This document shows positions 1 to 6,445 of a stretch of DNA of 12,075 nucleotides, piece by piece. Position numbers and translations under genes: made by a program. The DNA comes from an uncultured Flavobacteriales bacterium (GTDB lineage: Bacteria > Bacteroidota > Bacteroidia > Flavobacteriales_D > Sanyastnellaceae): positions 1-12,075 of the forward strand of contig CALKUW010000252.1 of assembly GCA_937996585.1 (NCBI GenBank). The letters run 5' to 3'. Positions within the stretch are counted from its first letter, which is position 1, and each line of letters starts with the position of its first letter. The notes under the pieces were generated by a model. That model did not search any database and was not told the origin of the DNA. It worked only from the letters and a program-made list of their open reading frames with translations.

Positions 1-291
1 AGTGCAGACCACCTGTACACCGTCCGATTGGATGCCGCCGCCGCGCCAAACCGCGATGACATCATGGAGGCCATGGCAAGGCTGGGCATCGCCACCAATG
101 TCCACTTCCCTCCCCTGCCCATGCTGACGGCCTACGCCGAACGGGGATGTGACCCCGCGGACTTCCCCCATGCCATGACGGCGTTTGAAGGGGCCATCAG
201 CCTGCCCATACACCGGCTCATGACGCCGGAGGACACGCGACGTGTGGCCGAAGCGCTCAAGCGCGAAGTCCAACAGCGGACCTCATCATGA
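1..291 (+). CDS. DegT/DnrJ/EryC1/StrS-type PLP aminotransferase, C-terminal fragment
   Basis: This is the last 96 codons of a gene that begins left of the window; frame 1 is open from the first base to TGA at 289-291. The fragment has the C-terminal pattern of the sugar aminotransferase family: a HLYTVRL strand at the window edge, then a helix leading into GIATNVHFPPLP, a YAERGCDPADFP segment, SLPIHRLMTPEDTRRVAEAL and a short basic tail. In this family the fold-I aminotransferase adds an amino group to a nucleotide-linked keto sugar, using glutamate as donor. The catalytic lysine lies upstream and cannot be checked. The stop codon overlaps the start of the sugar transferase gene by four bases (ATGA), so the two are probably translated together and make one glycan. 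The exact sugar is unknown. Family confidence is high, substrate confidence low. Confidence 0.85.
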   Translation, partial: SADHLYTVRLDAAAAPNRDDIMEAMARLGIATNVHFPPLPMLTAYAERGCDPADFPHAMTAFEGAISLPIHRLMTPEDTRRVAEALKREVQQRTSS

Positions 292-875
292 AAAGGTTCG
301 CCGACATCCTCTCATCCAGCCTTCTTCTGGTCGCATTGGGTGTGCCGATGCTGGTGGTTGCCCTGGCCATCCGATGCCGGGAAGGCGCGCCCATTCTGTT
401 CCGCCAGCAGCGGATGGGACGCCATGGACATCCCTTCACCATCCTGAAGTTCAGGACCATGCGCACTCCTCGTCCGGGAGACGCCGAGGTGAGCAGTGGA
501 GGGACGGATCAACGCATCACCCCGATCGGCCATGCGTTGCGGCGCCACCGGATCGACGAGTGGCCCCAATTGTGGAATGTCCTCCTCGGGGACATGAGCA
601 TGGTGGGACCCCGTCCGGAAGTTCCCCGATTCGTGAACCTTCAGGATCCGCAATGGAAGGTGGTATTGCAGGTACGCCCGGGCATCACGGGTCCGGATGC
701 ACTGGCCTTCAAGGACGAGGGCGACCTCCTGTCACGGAGCGATGACCCGGAAAGCACCTACCGGGAGGACATCCTTCCGGCCAAACTGAAGATGCAGGAA
801 GGATATGCCCGCAACCGCACTCTGATGGGCGACTTCGTGCTGTTATTCCGCACGCTCGGTGCGCTTCGGGGCTGA
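288..875 (+). CDS. Small initiating sugar-phosphate transferase (PglC/WcaJ-type monotopic phosphoglycosyltransferase)
   Basis: A 195-residue enzyme predicted to move a sugar phosphate from a UDP-sugar to undecaprenyl phosphate at the inner membrane face, the first step of building a capsule, O-antigen or protein glycan. Residues 9-28 form one hydrophobic segment that would act as the re-entrant membrane helix. Then come LKFRTM (53-58), DQRITPIG (74-81), the RIDEWPQLWNVLLGDMSMVG block starting at 88 with the catalytic Asp-Glu dyad (D90-E91), and GPRPE (107-111). The length matches the minimal PglC-like form; the extra N-terminal helices of WcaJ/WbaP are absent. The start ATG overlaps the stop of the upstream aminotransferase (ATGA). 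Together they resemble the bacillosamine-type pair PglE/PglC, but no acetyltransferase is visible. The last 33 bases overlap the convergent SirB1-like gene. Confidence 0.93.
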   Translation: MKRFADILSSSLLLVALGVPMLVVALAIRCREGAPILFRQQRMGRHGHPFTILKFRTMRTPRPGDAEVSSGGTDQRITPIGHALRRHRIDEWPQLWNVLLGDMSMVGPRPEVPRFVNLQDPQWKVVLQVRPGITGPDALAFKDEGDLLSRSDDPESTYREDILPAKLKMQEGYARNRTLMGDFVLLFRTLGALRG

Positions 876-1751
876 ACACCCTTCCACGAAGAAGAGCAAC
901 TCCCGCATGCGCTCGGCCTGCTCAAGGTCTTCCTCCCGCTCGAAGGCATAGGCCAGGTTGCCGATCAGCCTGCGCACGACATCCACAGGGTGGCATGGGC
1001 CACAATTGCGTTGGTCGACCGGCAGGTCCAGGTGGCCGAGGAAGGCATTGACTTCATCGGGGTGGATGATGCCGCCCTTGTTGTAGGGATTGATGTAGAA
1101 GAGAATGCCACCGGGACCACCGTCCTCGCTGAACTCACCGAGATGGCCCCCGTCGCAGTAGGCCAGGATGAAGTGGTTAGGGAGGTTGACTCCGTGGATG
1201 GGAAGCCCCAGTTCCTGTGACATGGCGAGGTACAGGGCGCCCAATGCGAGGGAATTGCCCTTGCGCTGTCCGATCACCTCCCGCGGCAACGCATCGCTCG
1301 GCTTGGCCGCGCCCCCCCGCGTTCCGGAGAACCCGTGGTGCTCGAAGAAGATCCGATTGATGACCTTGACCTGCTCGAGTGCCGTCATCTCATCATTGAG
1401 CTCCAGCCAGATGTCTTGGCGGATGCGGTCCATCACCTCCTTGAGCTCAGCCTGACTCCGGGTCGGGTCGATGTACCTGTCCAGCAACCTCAGCGCCTCG
1501 GATACATGGCGGTTCTCAGAGGCGATCCAATCGGCAAAGGCGCAACGGACTTCGTCTGTTCCCAAATGGTCGAGCAGGGCCTTCGCCCGGCTCAGAAAGA
1601 CTTCCCCGTGTCCGTCTTCGGCAATCGCATCGCGCAGTGGCGACAGTGCCGCTTCCCCTATCTGCTCCAATTCCTGCCGGACGGTATTGTAGATGCCCTC
1701 ATCGGGATCCTCCAGCAACGAAATCAACGCATTCAATTCGGTGACGCTCAT
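843..1751 (-). CDS. SirB1-like transglutaminase-fold protein
   Basis: A 302-residue protein of the SirB1/Transglut_core2 family, whose biochemical role is not established. The N-terminal ~90 residues are helical and HEAT-like (ISLLEDPDEGIYNTVRQEL, then EAALSPLRDAI). The core has GNSLALGALYLAMSQELGLP, then GVNLPNHFILAY, then FYINPYNKGG, and ends in a helical pair (VVRRLIGNLAYAFEREEDLE) like the tetratricopeptide-type tail of the family. Where a transglutaminase would carry its catalytic cysteine, this protein shows GNSLALG, so an enzymatic role is doubtful. The histidine of NHF is kept. ATG 1749-1751 was chosen because the family begins at this helical region; the frame stays open upstream to 1826, but those residues are unlike the family. 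A promoter-like element sits 22 nt upstream. Its 3' end overlaps the sugar transferase gene by 33 bp. Confidence 0.85.
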   Translation of the reverse strand: MSVTELNALISLLEDPDEGIYNTVRQELEQIGEAALSPLRDAIAEDGHGEVFLSRAKALLDHLGTDEVRCAFADWIASENRHVSEALRLLDRYIDPTRSQAELKEVMDRIRQDIWLELNDEMTALEQVKVINRIFFEHHGFSGTRGGAAKPSDALPREVIGQRKGNSLALGALYLAMSQELGLPIHGVNLPNHFILAYCDGGHLGEFSEDGGPGGILFYINPYNKGGIIHPDEVNAFLGHLDLPVDQRNCGPCHPVDVVRRLIGNLAYAFEREEDLEQAERMRELLFFVEGCSAPKRTERAE

Positions 1752-1773
1752 TGTCTTCTCAGCTTCGTGGTGG

Positions 1774-1780
1774 CAAAGTA
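1774..1780 (-). promoter_or_regulatory. Putative -7 promoter element for the SirB1-like gene
   Basis: The minus strand reads TACTTTG followed by CCACC, 22 nt before the ATG at 1751. It resembles the Bacteroidota primary-sigma -7 box TAnnTTTG with one base fewer between TA and TTTG. The same string TTTGCCACC occurs before the gene starting at 10107. No convincing -33 TTG at the usual distance was found. Confidence 0.35.
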
Positions 1781-1798
1781 GTTCTGTGTTTTGCGGAG

Positions 1799-1806
1799 TA
1801 TTTTCA
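1799..1806 (+). promoter_or_regulatory. Putative -7 promoter element for the rhomboid gene
   Basis: TATTTTCA lies four bases before GTG 1811, the same spacing as the ruvX element before its ATG. It deviates from TAnnTTTG at two positions. If real, it supports the GTG start at 1811 and an almost leaderless transcript. Evidence is positional only. Confidence 0.25.
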
Positions 1807-1810
1807 TGCC

Positions 1811-2851
1811 GTGGGTTCTTATCCAAAGCAGCGTGTGGATGTCACGCCGACTCCCCGGTTCGGACCGGCCTCCAGTGCGCTGCCCGGGACGGCAGGACAG
1901 GGCAATCAACCGTCCACTCCAGCGGATGGCAATGCAGGAGCCCAGGAGGTGCCGATCGCCCGTGGCGCCCGTCCCTGGCGCCCTTCACGGCGCATCCTGA
2001 TGCCACCCGAGGGTGCCGGACGGCGGCCGGATGCGGCCGCACTGGCCGCCGACCGCCAGCACATTCGTTTTGCGATCACATTGACAGTAGGTGTGCTGGT
2101 CCTCATTTGGGGGGTATTCCTCATTGACGCCCAGTTCAACCTCGGCCTGAAGCGGTTTGGGAACCGCCCACTCACCACCCGTGGGTTGCCCGGTATTTTG
2201 ACCATGGCCTTCCTCCACGGAGACCTGAAGCACATCTGGGGCAATACCGTCTCCTTCTTCTCGCTTTCCGGCATGCTCCTGTATTTCTATCGGGGCGTGG
2301 GACTGCAGGTGCTGCTCCTCTCATGGGTGGGCAGCGGGGTGCTCCTTTGGATGAGTGGCGCCTCCGGCAACCACATCGGACTGAGCGGTGTGATCTATGC
2401 ATTGGCGGCCTTCCTGTTCGTGAGCGGCATCATCCGTGGCATCTCCACCCTGATGCGCGTGGCCCTGGTCGTTGTGTTCCTCTACGGCAGCATTGTCTGG
2501 GGCGTCCTGCCCATCGAGCAGGGCGTGAGCTGGCAGGGGCACCTCGCCGGCGCCTGCACGGGCGCCATGTTGGCGGTGACCCTGCGCCACAAGGGCCCCA
2601 GACCGGCGCAGCCTGAAATGGACGAGGACGAATCAGTGGATGGGCGCGTGAGCACATCAGCACACGCTGTGACCCAACAACATGGGGCAGCCGAGCCTTC
2701 GGCCATCCATGCTGAAGCGACGCTGCGCGCTCGGCGCTCGGCGCTGCTTTGGAAAGGTTCACGGCCCTCAACTTACCCTGCGACGCCGTCGCAATCGCGG
2801 GGCATCAGGAAGCCGAGACGCGGCCCCCACTTGAAATCCAGGATCTACTGA
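1811..2851 (+). CDS. Rhomboid-family intramembrane serine protease
   Basis: A multi-pass membrane protease predicted to cut single-pass membrane proteins within the bilayer. Numbered from GTG 1811 (346 aa): the first membrane helix is near 87-105, then HGDLKHIWGN (136-145), which matches the family's H-x4-H-x3-N motif, then the GLSG nucleophile motif (Ser192) and WQGHLAGA (His244) as the Ser-His dyad. Six hydrophobic segments are visible. The pattern FLHGDLKHIWGN plus YGSIVWGVLP-EQGVSWQGH is typical of Bacteroidota rhomboids. The start is uncertain: ATG 2000 would give 283 aa and matches usual family length, while GTG 1811 adds a Pro/Gly-rich disordered stretch but has a promoter-like motif at typical spacing. 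After His244 a tail of about 80 residues is low in hydrophobic content and unlike any domain I recognise. The gene ends 7 bp from the convergent dnaN. Confidence 0.88.
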   Translation: MGSYPKQRVDVTPTPRFGPASSALPGTAGQGNQPSTPADGNAGAQEVPIARGARPWRPSRRILMPPEGAGRRPDAAALAADRQHIRFAITLTVGVLVLIWGVFLIDAQFNLGLKRFGNRPLTTRGLPGILTMAFLHGDLKHIWGNTVSFFSLSGMLLYFYRGVGLQVLLLSWVGSGVLLWMSGASGNHIGLSGVIYALAAFLFVSGIIRGISTLMRVALVVVFLYGSIVWGVLPIEQGVSWQGHLAGACTGAMLAVTLRHKGPRPAQPEMDEDESVDGRVSTSAHAVTQQHGAAEPSAIHAEATLRARRSALLWKGSRPSTYPATPSQSRGIRKPRRGPHLKSRIY

Positions 2852-2869
2852 AGGCCGATCAGGCGTTCA
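2849..2869. terminator. Weak hairpin between convergent rhomboid and dnaN genes
   Basis: TGAAGGCC and GGCGTTCA can pair around a GATCA loop (4 bp + G/G mismatch + 3 bp). It spans both stop codons. No T-run follows on either strand, so a terminator role is only a guess from position. Confidence 0.25.
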
Positions 2870-3980
2870 GCATGACGGGCATCACGAGCATGAGGATGTC
2901 CTCACCCGTGGCCTCGCCGTCGTGTTGCGGCCGGATGATGCCAGCCCGGTTGGGGGCACTCAGCTCGAGGGTGATCTGCTGGGCATCGAGGTTGTTGAGC
3001 ATGTCAAGGAGGAAGCGGCTGTTGAAACCGATTTCCATGTCGTCACCCGTGTAGCTGCAGGTCAACGTCTCGTGGGCCTCGTTGGCGAAATCCACATCCT
3101 CGGCGCTGATCTTCAAGCTGCTGCCGGCCAGGGACAGCCGAACCTGGTGGGTCGTCTTGTTGGCGAAGATGGCCACGCGACGGATGCTCCGCTGGAAATC
3201 CTTGCGGTCAATCGTCATGCAGTTCGGGTTTTCCTTCGGGATGACCGCCTCGTAATTCGGGTATTTGCCCTCGATCAGACGACAGACCAGGTCCATCTCG
3301 CCGTACTTGAAGTGAGCGTTGGCCTCATTGAAGGACACGACGACCTCATCGGTCATCGGGAGGGTGCCCTTGAGCAGGTTCAACGGCTTTTTGGGCACGA
3401 TCATCTCCGCGTTCTCGGGCGCAGAAGCGTCGTTGCGGGCATAGCGGACGAGGCGGTGGGCATCCGTGGCGACGAAGCTAAGGTGGTCACTGCGCAGTTC
3501 GAAGAAAATGCCGCTCATCACCGGGCGCAGATCATCGCTGCCGGCCGCGAACAACGTCCGCGAAATGGCCTCGGCCAGGGTGTCGGAATTCAGCGTGACT
3601 GCCGTGGCGCCTTCCAACTCGGGGGTGCGCGGGAACTCATCCGCATGGGCACCGGCCAACTTGTACTTGCCCGCCTCACTGGTCAACTCCACACCACAGG
3701 TCTTGGCGTCCACCTTGAAGGTCAGCGGCAGGTCCTCGAATGTCTTCAGGATGTCCAGCAGCATCTTGGCCGGGATGGCGATGGCCCCCTCTTCTTCCGC
3801 GGTCACCTCGACGGTGGTCGTCATGGTGGTTTCAAGGTCACTCGCACTGATGGCGGCCTTTCCCGGCTTGATGTCGAACAGGAAATTGTCCAGGATCGGC
3901 AGGGTGTTGCTGCTGTTGAGGACACCACTGATGGCCTGGAGCTGACGAAGCAGGGCGGTGCTGGAAACGATGAACTGCAT
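2859..3980 (-). CDS. dnaN: DNA polymerase III beta subunit (sliding clamp)
   Basis: A 373-residue DNA polymerase III sliding clamp, the usual length for the family. The three repeated clamp domains are visible: residues 1-120 begin MQFIVSSTALLRQLQAISGV and contain NTLPILDNFLF and SASDLETTM; domain 2 contains LRPVMSGIFFE and ATDAHRLVRY; domain 3 contains FANKTTHQVRLSL and FNSRFLLDML. The C-terminus ends in MPVMLNA, the conserved MPM-type tail that lines the peptide-binding pocket. The dimeric ring holds polymerase and repair proteins on DNA. The start is ATG 3978-3980, as the protein begins exactly at the family's first strand. A TATTTTCG element lies 17 nt upstream. dnaA, recF and gyrB are not adjacent and no DnaA-box cluster was seen, so this copy lies apart from the classic origin cluster, as is common in this phylum. 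Confidence 0.98.
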   Translation of the reverse strand: MQFIVSSTALLRQLQAISGVLNSSNTLPILDNFLFDIKPGKAAISASDLETTMTTTVEVTAEEEGAIAIPAKMLLDILKTFEDLPLTFKVDAKTCGVELTSEAGKYKLAGAHADEFPRTPELEGATAVTLNSDTLAEAISRTLFAAGSDDLRPVMSGIFFELRSDHLSFVATDAHRLVRYARNDASAPENAEMIVPKKPLNLLKGTLPMTDEVVVSFNEANAHFKYGEMDLVCRLIEGKYPNYEAVIPKENPNCMTIDRKDFQRSIRRVAIFANKTTHQVRLSLAGSSLKISAEDVDFANEAHETLTCSYTGDDMEIGFNSRFLLDMLNNLDAQQITLELSAPNRAGIIRPQHDGEATGEDILMLVMPVMLNA

Positions 3981-3997
3981 GCGCTTGTAATGGGAGT

Positions 3998-4005
3998 CGA
4001 AAATA
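3998..4005 (-). promoter_or_regulatory. Putative -7 promoter element for dnaN
   Basis: The minus strand reads TATTTTCG, one mismatch from TAnnTTTG, 17 nt before the dnaN ATG. The same C substitution occurs in the ruvX and dapD elements. No good -33 TTG was found at 17-23 nt. Confidence 0.4.
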
Positions 4006-4115
4006 CCGAGTGCCCTTCGCGGCGCGGTGCCGCATTCGGCTCCACTTTTTCACAACGGATGCACCGCCAGCGAAACGGGGCACAAAGGGCGATGCGCGAA
4101 TTGGGTGCAACCCCG

Positions 4116-4122
4116 TATTTTG
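4116..4122 (+). promoter_or_regulatory. Putative -7 promoter element for the small secreted protein gene
   Basis: TATTTTG lies five bases before ATG 4128. The same heptamer at the same spacing precedes ATG 10107 on the minus strand. The short gap would place the transcript start at or very near the start codon. Confidence 0.38.
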
Positions 4123-4127
4123 GGCGC

Positions 4128-4484
4128 ATGATTCGAACCGCATCCACCTTGTTCACGACCCTTTGCCTCGCCACTGCCCTTTCCGTACCTGCTGTCGGAT
4201 GGACGCAGACCGAAGCGGACAATGCTGAGGAAACAACGCTGGCCATTGTCGAAGGTCCGCTGACGCGTGACATCCTGAATTCCACCCGGATTGCACTGCA
4301 GGAGGAAGGCGTTCGATTCCAATACGGGAATTTTCAGTTTCACCCGGAGACGGGCAACATGGTGGGCGCTGAGATCCATATGGTGATCGACGGCGTGGAG
4401 TACCGGGAGGTTTTCCAATTCACCACCCCAAACTGCAAGCTCCGCATCATCAAGGAATCGGGCTTCAGGATGGAGGACTGCTGA
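4128..4484 (+). CDS. Small exported protein of unknown function (118 aa)
   Basis: I do not recognise a named family. Residues 1 to about 25 look like a Sec signal peptide (basic MIR, hydrophobic TLFTTLCLATALSVPAVG, then a polar mature start TQTEADN). The mature part of about 90 residues reads LTRDILNSTRIALQEEGVRF, then YGNFQFHPETGNMVGAEIHM, then EYREVFQFTTPNCKLRIIKE. This helix followed by 'GVxFxYxNFxF-x-G-x-(I/E)IxM' resembles short beta-rich modules found at the ends of some Bacteroidota M56/BlaR1-like proteins, but the match is from memory and weak. Cys103 and the C-terminal Cys118 could form a disulfide after export. ATG 4128 is chosen because the signal peptide starts there. The frame is open far upstream, but only as an antisense shadow of dnaN. 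The 3' end overlaps the GT9 gene by 20 bp. Confidence 0.75.
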   Translation: MIRTASTLFTTLCLATALSVPAVGWTQTEADNAEETTLAIVEGPLTRDILNSTRIALQEEGVRFQYGNFQFHPETGNMVGAEIHMVIDGVEYREVFQFTTPNCKLRIIKESGFRMEDC

Positions 4485-5550
4485 CCGCCAGCACCGCATC
4501 GAGGACCTCGGCCGGGGTCAAGTCCAAGGCGCAATTGAAATGGCGCTGAGGGCAAGTATTGTGTCCGTGCACACCGCAGGGCTTACAATCGAGACGGCCC
4601 TCAGGAATTTCCACATTGCGGGCCACGCCCCTCTGCTCCATACCCGGCAGCACACCGAATCCGAATCGCGGTGTAGTGCTGCAGAATACCCCTACCACCG
4701 GAGTGCCCATGGCGCCCGCCATATGCAACGGCGCACTGTCATTGCTGACCACAATGGAAGCCCGCGCCATCAATGCGGCAGACCCCAGCAGTCCCAACCC
4801 CCCGGCGCATTGCAGGGGACGGGCTGAGCGGCAAGCAGATGCGATTTCCGCGAGCAATGCCGCGTCTCCCGGACCGCCCAACAGGATGACGGGGCGGTTC
4901 GCATCCGCCCCGTGCAGCGCATCTGCCAGCCGGGCCCAGTGCTCAGGGGGCCAGCGCTTTGTCCCCCAGACCGAGGCCGGTGCCAGCAGGCAGGCGCCGG
5001 AAGGCCACTCTTCGGCTGCCCGCTCATCCGCGGTGCGCGGGTGAAGCTTCGGCTGGTCCAAGGCGGCATTCCAGTCCTCCAAGTGTCCTGCAGCAAGACT
5101 GTGGTTCCGTTCCGTCTCATGGCGACCATCGCCCAGTTCGTGGGGCAACAGATGCCGACCGGGCGAACCGGTCACAACGCCCCCCTTGGAAAAGCTGCTG
5201 CGCCACGACGCCCGGGATGCCTTGGCCACCCAGTCCATGCTGGGATAACGGTGAAGGTTGAGGACGGCGTCCGGCCTTTGCCGCCTCAATTGAAGGGCCA
5301 GCCTCGCCAGCCGCACATATTTCCACGGACCACGGCGGTTCCACACCAACACATCATCGATAAAAGGGTGCCCTTCCAACAGGGGTGCTGCTTCCTGTCG
5401 AACCAACATAGAGATGCGGTGGTTCGGATGCGCCCTGTGCCAGGATTCCGCTAGGGCCGTGGCCAACACGACGTCACCAAGGAATGCCGGCTGCAGGATG
5501 GCAACACGGGCCTCATCGCCCAACACGGTATGGTCGGGCGCTGCACTCAT
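4465..5550 (-). CDS. Glycosyltransferase family 9 (heptosyltransferase-like)
   Basis: A 361-residue GT9 enzyme predicted to transfer a sugar, often ADP-heptose, onto lipopolysaccharide core at the cytoplasmic membrane face. The N-terminal Rossmann domain opens with VAILQPAFLGDVVLATAL (about 16-33), the family's acceptor-side GD motif. The C-terminal domain has CLLAPASVWGTKRWPPEHWA, then VILLGGPGD, then VSNDSAPLHMAGAMGTPVVG (268-287), the nucleotide-sugar site. A cysteine cluster, CKPCGVHGHNTCPQRHFNC (322-340), is seen in many Bacteroidota relatives and might bind a metal or form disulfides. The ATG (5548-5550) overlaps the dapD stop by four bases (ATGA), so the two are probably co-translated. 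Sugar and acceptor are not determined by sequence. Confidence 0.92.
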   Translation of the reverse strand: MSAAPDHTVLGDEARVAILQPAFLGDVVLATALAESWHRAHPNHRISMLVRQEAAPLLEGHPFIDDVLVWNRRGPWKYVRLARLALQLRRQRPDAVLNLHRYPSMDWVAKASRASWRSSFSKGGVVTGSPGRHLLPHELGDGRHETERNHSLAAGHLEDWNAALDQPKLHPRTADERAAEEWPSGACLLAPASVWGTKRWPPEHWARLADALHGADANRPVILLGGPGDAALLAEIASACRSARPLQCAGGLGLLGSAALMARASIVVSNDSAPLHMAGAMGTPVVGVFCSTTPRFGFGVLPGMEQRGVARNVEIPEGRLDCKPCGVHGHNTCPQRHFNCALDLTPAEVLDAVLAVSSPPS

Positions 5551-6404
5551 ACCGCGACGGCGTGGGTCCGCAGCGCCTCGTTCAGGGAAGTCTTGCGGTC
5601 GGTGCTCTCCTTGCGGTGCCCGACGATGAGCGCACAGGGGACGCCAAAGGTCCCTGCGGGGAATGCCTTGGGTCGCGTTCCGGGGATGACCACCGCCCTC
5701 GGCGGCACTTCACCCTTGATCTCCACCGGTTCCGGGCCGGTTACATCGATGATGCGGGTACTGGCCGTCAGCACCACGCCAGCTCCGAGTACCGCTTCCC
5801 TGCCGATCCTCACCCCCTCGACCACAATGGCCCGGGATCCTATGAAGGCCCCGTCCTCCACGATGACCGGCGCCGCCTGCAAGGGCTCGAGGACGCCACC
5901 GATACCAACACCGCCGCTCAGGTGAACATCCCGCCCGATCTGGGCACAGGACCCTACCGTGGCCCACGTATCCACCATGGTGCCTTCGCCGACGTATGCG
6001 CCGATGTTCACGTAGCTCGGCATCATCACCACCCCTCTGCCGAGAAAGGCACCGTAGCGGGCGATGGCATGGGGTACGACCCGCACCCCGGATTCCGGAT
6101 GATTCTGCTTCAAGGCCATCTTGTCGTGGAACTGGAACGGCCCGACTTCGATCACCTCCATCTCCCGCATGGGGAAATAGAGGACCACCGCCTTCTTGAC
6201 CCATTCGTTGACCTGCCACCCCTCCGCCGTCGGCTCGGCGCAGCGCAACTGCCCCCCATCGAGCGCAGCCATGACGGCTTCCACAGCGTCCCTGGTCTCG
6301 GTAGCGGCGCACAAGGTGCGGTCCTCCCAAGCCGCCTCAATGGTGGTTCTCACCGCTGCCCAGGTCGCGGCATCGTGTCCCACGGCTCCCAATGTCTGTT
6401 CCAT
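5547..6404 (-). CDS. dapD: 2,3,4,5-tetrahydropyridine-2,6-dicarboxylate N-succinyltransferase
   Basis: A 285-residue cytoplasmic enzyme of the succinylase branch of lysine and meso-diaminopimelate synthesis. It uses succinyl-CoA to acylate tetrahydrodipicolinate. The N-terminal helical domain contains GWQVNEWVKKAVVLYFPMRE. The left-handed beta-helix follows, with hexapeptide turns in ARYGAFLGRGVVMMPSYVNI, GAYVGEGTMVDTWATVGSCA and QIGRDVHLSGGVGIGGVLEP. The C-terminal part has VIPGTRPKAFPAG and a short tail. Length and motifs match the trimeric DapD family. ATG 6404 is supported by a TATCTTCG element five bases upstream and by N-terminal alignment with the usual helix. It heads a two-gene unit with the GT9 gene. 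Both products feed cell envelope synthesis (peptidoglycan precursor and surface glycan). Confidence 0.97.
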   Translation of the reverse strand: MEQTLGAVGHDAATWAAVRTTIEAAWEDRTLCAATETRDAVEAVMAALDGGQLRCAEPTAEGWQVNEWVKKAVVLYFPMREMEVIEVGPFQFHDKMALKQNHPESGVRVVPHAIARYGAFLGRGVVMMPSYVNIGAYVGEGTMVDTWATVGSCAQIGRDVHLSGGVGIGGVLEPLQAAPVIVEDGAFIGSRAIVVEGVRIGREAVLGAGVVLTASTRIIDVTGPEPVEIKGEVPPRAVVIPGTRPKAFPAGTFGVPCALIVGHRKESTDRKTSLNEALRTHAVAV

Positions 6405-6409
6405 GTCGG

Positions 6410-6417
6410 CGAAGATA
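6410..6417 (-). promoter_or_regulatory. Putative -7 promoter element for dapD
   Basis: The minus strand reads TATCTTCG, then CCGAC, then the dapD ATG. It is one mismatch from TAnnTTTG. It mirrors the ruvX element 17 bp away on the other strand. Confidence 0.42.
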
Positions 6418-6433
6418 CCCGCCGCCCATCAGG

Positions 6434-6441
6434 TACCTTCG
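6434..6441 (+). promoter_or_regulatory. Putative -7 promoter element for ruvX
   Basis: TACCTTCG, then CCGC, then ATG 6446. With the dapD element it forms a divergent pair, both TA-Y-C-TTCGCCG, in a 41-bp gap. The spacing implies a leader of at most a few nucleotides. Confidence 0.42.
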
Positions 6442-6445
6442 CCGC

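Noticed and set aside
849..863. Hairpin CGCAC-GCTCG-GTGCG as a terminator
   Set aside because: It lies inside the coding overlap of two genes, has only a 5-bp stem and no following T-run.
1751..1810. Extending the rhomboid frame to TTG 1751
   Set aside because: It would overlap the SirB1-like start codon and has no promoter motif upstream; GTG 1811 or ATG 2000 are better.
1806..2000. 64-residue plus frame ending in TGATG at the rhomboid ATG 2000
   Set aside because: Composition is arginine/proline-rich with no motif or membrane helix. It overlaps the open rhomboid frame and looks like a shadow.
2922..4127. Very long plus-strand open frame opposite dnaN, continuous with the small secreted protein
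   Set aside because: dnaN on the other strand is certain; the antisense frame stays open because of high GC third-position bias. Only the part from ATG 4128 has a signal peptide and sensible composition.
3981..4127. Replication origin or DnaA boxes beside dnaN
   Set aside because: No TTATCCACA-like boxes or AT-rich unwinding stretch were seen in the 147-bp gap.
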